A stretch of 64,000 nucleotides of DNA, taken from the NCBI RefSeq assembly GCF_009363075.1, contig NZ_CP045293.1, forward strand, positions 2,480,001 to 2,544,000. The letters run 5' to 3'. This document shows positions 60,501-64,000 of this stretch, piece by piece. The DNA comes from Paenibacillus guangzhouensis (GTDB taxonomy: Bacteria; Bacillota; Bacilli; Paenibacillales; Paenibacillaceae). The notes under the pieces were generated by a model. That model worked only from the letters and a program-made list of their open reading frames with translations. It searched no databases and was not told the origin of the DNA. Position numbers and translations under genes: made by a program. The stretch's first letter is position 1; the number at the start of each line of letters is the position of its first letter.

Positions 60501-62053
60501 ATGAACGGATTCGTGTTCGTCGACCCCAGGTTAATTGCAATGTACGAGATATTATCGCGAATCATATCGCTTCGATATGGTGCAGGGGCATTCGCTCGAT
60601 ACGCGATCGCTCCGTCCTGCCAGTCGAGAGCCCCATCGCTATTCGCATCCGGCGTTAGAATGACTTTGGACCACGGCAGTTCCTCCGGTCCGAATCCAGG
60701 CGCTACGCTGCCGCGATACGTCCAGGCGCCATTCCATAACGCTGCCTTTTTCACGCTATCCGAACCCGTAGAGACCTTCACACGAACTTTATCATCGCCA
60801 TTGATGACGTTATTCACGATCGTTGCTGCTAACTTATCATTATTAATGAAAGCATACGTGCGGCTGCCGCCGCCATCCGCTGCCGTGCCCTTCAAATCTT
60901 TGTATTCCTCATTGATCGTATTCCATTGGGATGTGACTTGTGCTGCCGTCTCTTGGGCTGCAGGCTCCGAAGAGAGCACGGACGCGAGATCATGATTCGG
61001 GAAATCGATGGTCCGCACCTTGGTCGTACCGTTCTCCGCAATCCGGGTCACGCGGAAGTTCAGCAGATTATCCTTTACTTCAAGCTCAACATCCATCTCC
61101 ACATTCTGCTCAGGGAAGTTTAAGGTATAGGTAGCGAACTCCCCTTTTGTTGCCGTTGCAGCATGCTTCGTATAATTCGTTGCGATCGGGTAAGAGGATG
61201 CGCCATTGATCTTCACTTCATTTAACCCGTTGATCTGACCTTGCATCACAGCGCCCGAGGATCTCCACGTAAATTGCTTCACACGCGGGAACTCCTTATC
61301 GATCTCAGCCGTTACCTGGTTGGAAGAGATCGTGTCTGTAATCGTAATAGGTCTAGCATTGGCACTGCTGGATTCCTTCTCCGTCAATTTGATGTCATCA
61401 ATATGGATAGTCTTATTGTTGAACCAGCTTCGAATGCCGATCTTGCCTGGAGCCATTGGGATATTCGTCAGTGTTGCATACAACACTTCCTTTCCATCCA
61501 CCCATAATTGAACGCCATCATCGATATAGCGTAATTTGAACGTATATTCTTTGTTCGCCTCAAATACAGGGCTTGAGACCGTCTCGATTCCGCCGTAAGT
61601 CTCCGTGCCGTTCTTAAGGAAATCCCAACCCCAATCATTATTATCGTAATGGATGAGTGCATAGTTGTTGGCATCGACATAGCGGATGAGAAGACCAATT
61701 CGCGAAGGTACATCCTTGAATTTCATCTTGATCTCATATTCCCCGTTCTTGATCGAAGGCGAATCCGTGTCGACGAGAACGGTTGATCCAACCGTCTCAG
61801 CCTTCAATGCGCCATTGTCCGCCGAGAGCGTTGCCGATCCCTTAACGACCTTCCAACTGGACACATTATTATCGTTAAAATCCTTCGTATAGCTCGCTAA
61901 TGCAGCAGCTGCAACAGCAGAAATGTTCGATGTCACGGCACTCGACGAAGCTTCATCAGCGAATACGAGCGTCGCTGGAACCCCCATCTGCACGCTCATA
62001 AATAGTGCTATGGCAGCGCTCGTCTGTTTCATGGCTCTTTTCTTTGTCTTCAT
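57521..62053 (-). CDS. Secreted GH101 endo-alpha-N-acetylgalactosaminidase with cohesin and dockerin
   Basis: 1510 residues. Order, with rough positions: signal peptide (to about 32); LamG-like domain (55-225); galactose-mutarotase-like domain (235-480); GH101 catalytic barrel (490-790), with LDFLYVDVYTG (nucleophile Asp) and MLGTEFAG (acid/base Glu); beta-sandwich; two carbohydrate-binding-like sandwiches (880-1210); Big_2 (VTGVKVDKAEATLTVGQTIE); cohesin (GKEFKVQVGLDSVTQGVYAQ); dockerin type I with calcium loops DLNGDGKVTIGD and DFDNNGVIDISD. GH101 releases Gal-beta-1,3-GalNAc from serine/threonine of mucin-type glycoproteins. Having both cohesin and dockerin lets it bind the SLH anchor and further partners. 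GGGAGG lies 12 bases before the ATG. Confidence 0.93.
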   Translation of the reverse strand: MKTKKRAMKQTSAAIALFMSVQMGVPATLVFADEASSSAVTSNISAVAAAALASYTKDFNDNNVSSWKVVKGSATLSADNGALKAETVGSTVLVDTDSPSIKNGEYEIKMKFKDVPSRIGLLIRYVDANNYALIHYDNNDWGWDFLKNGTETYGGIETVSSPVFEANKEYTFKLRYIDDGVQLWVDGKEVLYATLTNIPMAPGKIGIRSWFNNKTIHIDDIKLTEKESSSANARPITITDTISSNQVTAEIDKEFPRVKQFTWRSSGAVMQGQINGLNEVKINGASSYPIATNYTKHAATATKGEFATYTLNFPEQNVEMDVELEVKDNLLNFRVTRIAENGTTKVRTIDFPNHDLASVLSSEPAAQETAAQVTSQWNTINEEYKDLKGTAADGGGSRTYAFINNDKLAATIVNNVINGDDKVRVKVSTGSDSVKKAALWNGAWTYRGSVAPGFGPEELPWSKVILTPDANSDGALDWQDGAIAYRANAPAPYRSDMIRDNISYIAINLGSTNTNPFMRAFDDAKKISNLTDGFGQIVLHKGYQAEGHDDSHPDYGGHIGIRQGGAKDFNYILEEGKKYNIKGGVHINATEYILDAKETKMENLVQPLSKGWGWLDQAYYVDKTKDIESGELKRRLDMLKADTGNNLDFLYVDVYTGLGWNAAQLAKYAKDNGWMLGTEFAGPFNEQVSWVHWGTDPGYPNQGNISKIMRFLRNDTMDGFLSDPLLKGNKQVGVGYWQNNPAFYDYKKTTEAFFEHNLPTKYMQYFQITKMTNDRVDFTNNVSVARQQDGKVHLTKDGKDIAIMTYSSEISDSTVFIPWDPVKEDKIYHWNPVGGATTWDLPASWSQVGSAKLYKLSDLGREFVADVPVVGGKVTITADKQIGYALYKSDAPAALDMNWGGNGAAKDVGFDSQGFTKWQKSSTGGNTDHVTIVKDGNADDKLQVAGPQDAEVTQQLTGLTPGKTYSASVWVKVNGERRTTISVKQGEQENSNYLDNTNVKFWAQQHKYLNTNFERLKVNFDATGTTATLALNVEPGTAVVQFDDVRVWENPSKTDEHDGGAFYYEDFENVDEGYGPFVYSKNSPVRTHLVEKLDGQIKSYVIDGATSLKTNEESTGEVLRTLPQTIRFQGDKKYHLTMAYNAEVKDMYTIAVRGNVGGTVKDLASQKLDAGKGTLDLRFDTANAKDIYLAINKNFTSNTGTELTGTMVLDTIRVIDETTQTAVTGVKVDKAEATLTVGQTIELNATVEPANATNKNVTWSSSDDTVASVAITNGKAVVTAKKLGTADITVTTEDGKFKAVSKITVTATAAPAGSITAPDSAYSGKEFKVQVGLDSVTQGVYAQDLSVDFDPATLEFMGAKSLITGVSIVDKKTTPDGKLRIIVASEGPGNAVTGTKGVLELTFKAKQVAEAAVNSIIAITKAIISDAAGTEVTIGNASATIQVSKEQPPVATGDLNGDGKVTIGDLAIAAANYGATKTSPNWSKVQLADFDNNGVIDISDLAAIAQKLIN

Positions 62054-62074
62054 TGGTTATATTATCCTCCCTTT

Positions 62075-62134
62075 TCAGATAATGTTGTTCCGCCTCGAAA
62101 GACGAATATTATGACTTAGCACCTTAGCGTTCAT
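62075..62134 (-). CDS. Possible 19-residue leader ORF before the GH101 gene
   Basis: An ATG with AGGAGG eight bases upstream opens a 19-codon frame (MNAKVLSHNIRLSRRNNII) ending 21 bases before the GH101 start. The peptide is basic and has no relatives I know. It may be a translated leader that affects the downstream gene, or chance. Confidence 0.25.
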   Translation of the reverse strand: MNAKVLSHNIRLSRRNNII

Positions 62135-62174
62135 GGATCCCCCCTCCTACGTAGTCCGTCAATGCACACAGAAA

Positions 62175-62216
62175 GACACGGCGTTGTCTCTTCGTTCTCA
62201 TGGAGCAAGCCGTGTC
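62175..62216 (-). terminator. Terminator of the CBM32-cohesin-dockerin gene
   Basis: GACACGGC / GCCGTGTC (8 bp, 26-base loop) followed on the minus strand by TTTCTG, between the upstream enzyme and the GH101 gene. Confidence 0.65.
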
Positions 62217-62234
62217 TGTTATCGAATCAATTAT

Positions 62235-64000
62235 TTAATTGTTCGTGCCCATAATACGCTGTGCGACCCATACCAGATCATCAAGATCCACCTTGCCATC
62301 GCGGTTCACGTCGGCTTTCCGCGCGATTTGCCAGTCAGAATCTTGATCCGTCTTGCCATAATTCGCCGCGATGATCGCGAGATCCCCAATACTGATCTTG
62401 CCGTCGCCGTTCAAGTCGCCAGGTATGCCCGGTTCATCCACGGTGACTTGGATCGATATGGATGATGTCTTCGCAGTGACTTCAATACCGCCGCCATCCG
62501 ATAGAACCGCATTGTTCACCGCTATGGTCGTATGTGTTCCTGTCGTTAATACTTTGGACTTGAAGGTGATCTTCAGCACATCGGCATTTCCCGTGAGCGT
62601 CCGTTCTGGATCAATACTCGCGAGAATGAATCGCAATGTTCCATCCGGTTTGTAGACGGACTTGATGACGCTGACGCCTTCGATCAACGAGCTGGCATCC
62701 ACATACTCCAGCACCGCTGGATCAAATTGCATGGAGATGTCCTGTGCATATACGCTTTGCGTTACATTGCGCAGTCCTAATGTGATATCGAAGGACTGAC
62801 CCGATACAACAGTCGAAACTCCTGTCAATGCCGTCGATAATTCCTTGTTCGCAGCTTTCTCAATTGTTACCTTGGAGATCGCCACGAATTTGCCGTCCGC
62901 GGTAGTGACTTTAATGTCTACCGTACCTTCCTTCAAGGCCGTAACCTTCGCTTGCCCAGCGCTTATTGACGTTACCATCGCTAGCGTATTGTTGCTCGTA
63001 GACCAAGTGACCTGCTTATTCGTCGCATCTGCAGGAAGAACGGTCGCTGTCAGATCCGCTGTCTCGCCTTCCTTCAAGGTGATCACAGCCTTATCCACGG
63101 TGACGCCTGTCACTGCAACATCTGTAACGGGGACATTATTGTTATAATGGAAGTCATCGAACACGGCAGTCGTCGTTCCGAATACCCTTGCGCCCATCTT
63201 CCCTGCTGTATTCGGAATTCCCGGAATGACGCCGTCATAATACGTCACGCCGTTCACCATCAATACGACGGCATTGCCTTCGAATTTGACCTTAACCGTG
63301 GCAGGAACGCCTTTCGTTAACTTCGCTGCCGCACTGCTCGTCATCAGACCGTAGCTGTCTTGCGCATTGACCCAATACCACGAAGTCTTATCAAATCCAA
63401 CGGATGCCCATGAATCATTCGAGTCGTAACGGAACAGAATGCCAAGACGCATATTGTCCGTCTCAGGTAGAACCTTGAACTCCACTTCACCATCCTTCAC
63501 GGCTGGAGAATGTTGATCTACAAATATGTTGTTCGTTCCGTTGGAAGCCAGGCGAAGCGCATGCCCGCTAGCAGCCGTCGGATCGTCCACCAATGCCATC
63601 GTTCCTACCCCTTTGCCAACCACATGCTCCCATCCTTCGATGTTGTTATCCTCGAAATTCTCCGTATAGCGAATCGCTACAGGCATGGGGACAGGATCAT
63701 TTGGGTTCGGTGGGTAAACTTCGAACTCATAAAGGGAATAGCCATACGTACCCACCCGCTTCGTGCCTAACATCTTTACATATCGAGCCGTTGTCTCCGG
63801 GAATCGAATGATCTCCGTTCCGCCTGCACCTGCCGTTGTCGTATAGACATCTCGCCAGGTCTGATCATCGTCAGAGACTTGAATCTTATACCCTTTGGCA
63901 TAAGCAGCCTCCCATTTCAAGACCACTTTATCGAATGCCTTACGTTCTCCAAGATCAACGCGAATCCATTCGTTATCCGTATACTTCGATGCCCAGCGAG
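62235..64000 (-). CDS. C-terminal part of a surface protein: CBM32, LamG-like, Big_2, cohesin, dockerin
   Basis: The gene runs past the window end; 588 codons are visible, open from base 63998. The first visible part (RWASKYTDNEWIRVDLGERK to YSLYEFEVYPP) is the end of an F5/8-type C (CBM32) domain. Next are a LamG-like domain (YTENFEDNNIEGWEHVVGKG), Big_2 (VTGVTVDKAVITLKEGETAD), cohesin (GQSFDITLGLRNVTQSVYAQ) and a type I dockerin with loops DLNGDGKISIGD and DVNRDGKVDLDD, ending IMGTNN. The catalytic domain, if any, is out of view. The last modules match those of the GH101 protein in order and sequence style, so the two are parts of one surface system. Confidence 0.9.
   Translation of the reverse strand, partial: RWASKYTDNEWIRVDLGERKAFDKVVLKWEAAYAKGYKIQVSDDDQTWRDVYTTTAGAGGTEIIRFPETTARYVKMLGTKRVGTYGYSLYEFEVYPPNPNDPVPMPVAIRYTENFEDNNIEGWEHVVGKGVGTMALVDDPTAASGHALRLASNGTNNIFVDQHSPAVKDGEVEFKVLPETDNMRLGILFRYDSNDSWASVGFDKTSWYWVNAQDSYGLMTSSAAAKLTKGVPATVKVKFEGNAVVLMVNGVTYYDGVIPGIPNTAGKMGARVFGTTTAVFDDFHYNNNVPVTDVAVTGVTVDKAVITLKEGETADLTATVLPADATNKQVTWSTSNNTLAMVTSISAGQAKVTALKEGTVDIKVTTADGKFVAISKVTIEKAANKELSTALTGVSTVVSGQSFDITLGLRNVTQSVYAQDISMQFDPAVLEYVDASSLIEGVSVIKSVYKPDGTLRFILASIDPERTLTGNADVLKITFKSKVLTTGTHTTIAVNNAVLSDGGGIEVTAKTSSISIQVTVDEPGIPGDLNGDGKISIGDLAIIAANYGKTDQDSDWQIARKADVNRDGKVDLDDLVWVAQRIMGTNN

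Overview
The window looks like a chromosomal segment of a Paenibacillus-type member of the Bacillales. GC content is moderate and ribosome binding sites are strong GGAGG types. The gene set includes two T-box-controlled aminoacyl-tRNA synthetases, a perfect 7-1-7 Fur box, a DUF1540 protein, a spore-coat type YheC/YheD ATP-grasp protein, an S-layer-homology (SLH) protein and large multimodular surface glycosidases. Species cannot be fixed from sequence reading alone. Most genes lie on the minus strand. I saw no prophage, no intact insertion sequence, no rRNA or tRNA gene and no CRISPR array.

Layout. 0-5 kb: the 5' part of a VanW-family gene (cut by the window edge), a 51-residue DUF1540 protein, a copper-type P1B ATPase, an EcsC protein and an alpha/beta hydrolase. 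5-8 kb: an ECF sigma factor with a 42-codon remnant of its anti-sigma factor, and a translationally coupled pair of Opp/Dpp-type permeases without their other transporter parts. 7.7-11.6 kb: a Fur-controlled heme-uptake operon (IsdE-like lipoprotein, FecCD permease, ATPase, HugZ-like protein, DinB-fold protein). 11.7-17.3 kb: a TipAS-type MerR regulator with a 19-bp-spacer promoter, an SH3/glucosaminidase cell-wall hydrolase, a YhfW-like Rieske/FAD oxidoreductase, an unknown protein, a GNAT and a second sigma factor.

17.3-18.5 kb is a striking array of about 22 tandem units of 51-53 bp, each with a perfect hairpin. It separates that sigma factor from a stand-alone clpP paralogue. 19-29 kb: a frameshifted HAD phosphatase, an aadK-like adenylyltransferase, membrane proteins, NUDIX and HD hydrolases, a MutS2-like ATPase lacking the Smr domain, a possible structured RNA with terminators, and a GNAT / methionine aminopeptidase / amidase set. 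29-46 kb: phosphate transporter, thrS, aminopeptidase, Eis-like acetyltransferase, a 209-bp inverted-repeat element, a phytanoyl-CoA dioxygenase fused to HEAT repeats, AraC and GNAT genes, a MATE pump, a DinG-type helicase operon and proS with an AlkZ-like gene.

46-64 kb becomes a glycan and cell-surface region. A PadR regulator, a VanZ-like membrane protein and a lipoprotein glycosidase appear to share an operator. A c-di-GMP synthase, a YheC/D protein, an MFS transporter and a cupin follow. The window ends with a cohesin-dockerin surface system: a small secreted protein with one cohesin and three SLH motifs, a 1510-residue GH101 endo-alpha-N-acetylgalactosaminidase with its own Big_2, cohesin and dockerin modules, and the end of a third protein with CBM32, LamG-like, Big_2, cohesin and dockerin modules. 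Together these suggest a cell-anchored mucin- or glycoprotein-degrading complex, resembling a minimal cellulosome but aimed at host-type O-glycans.
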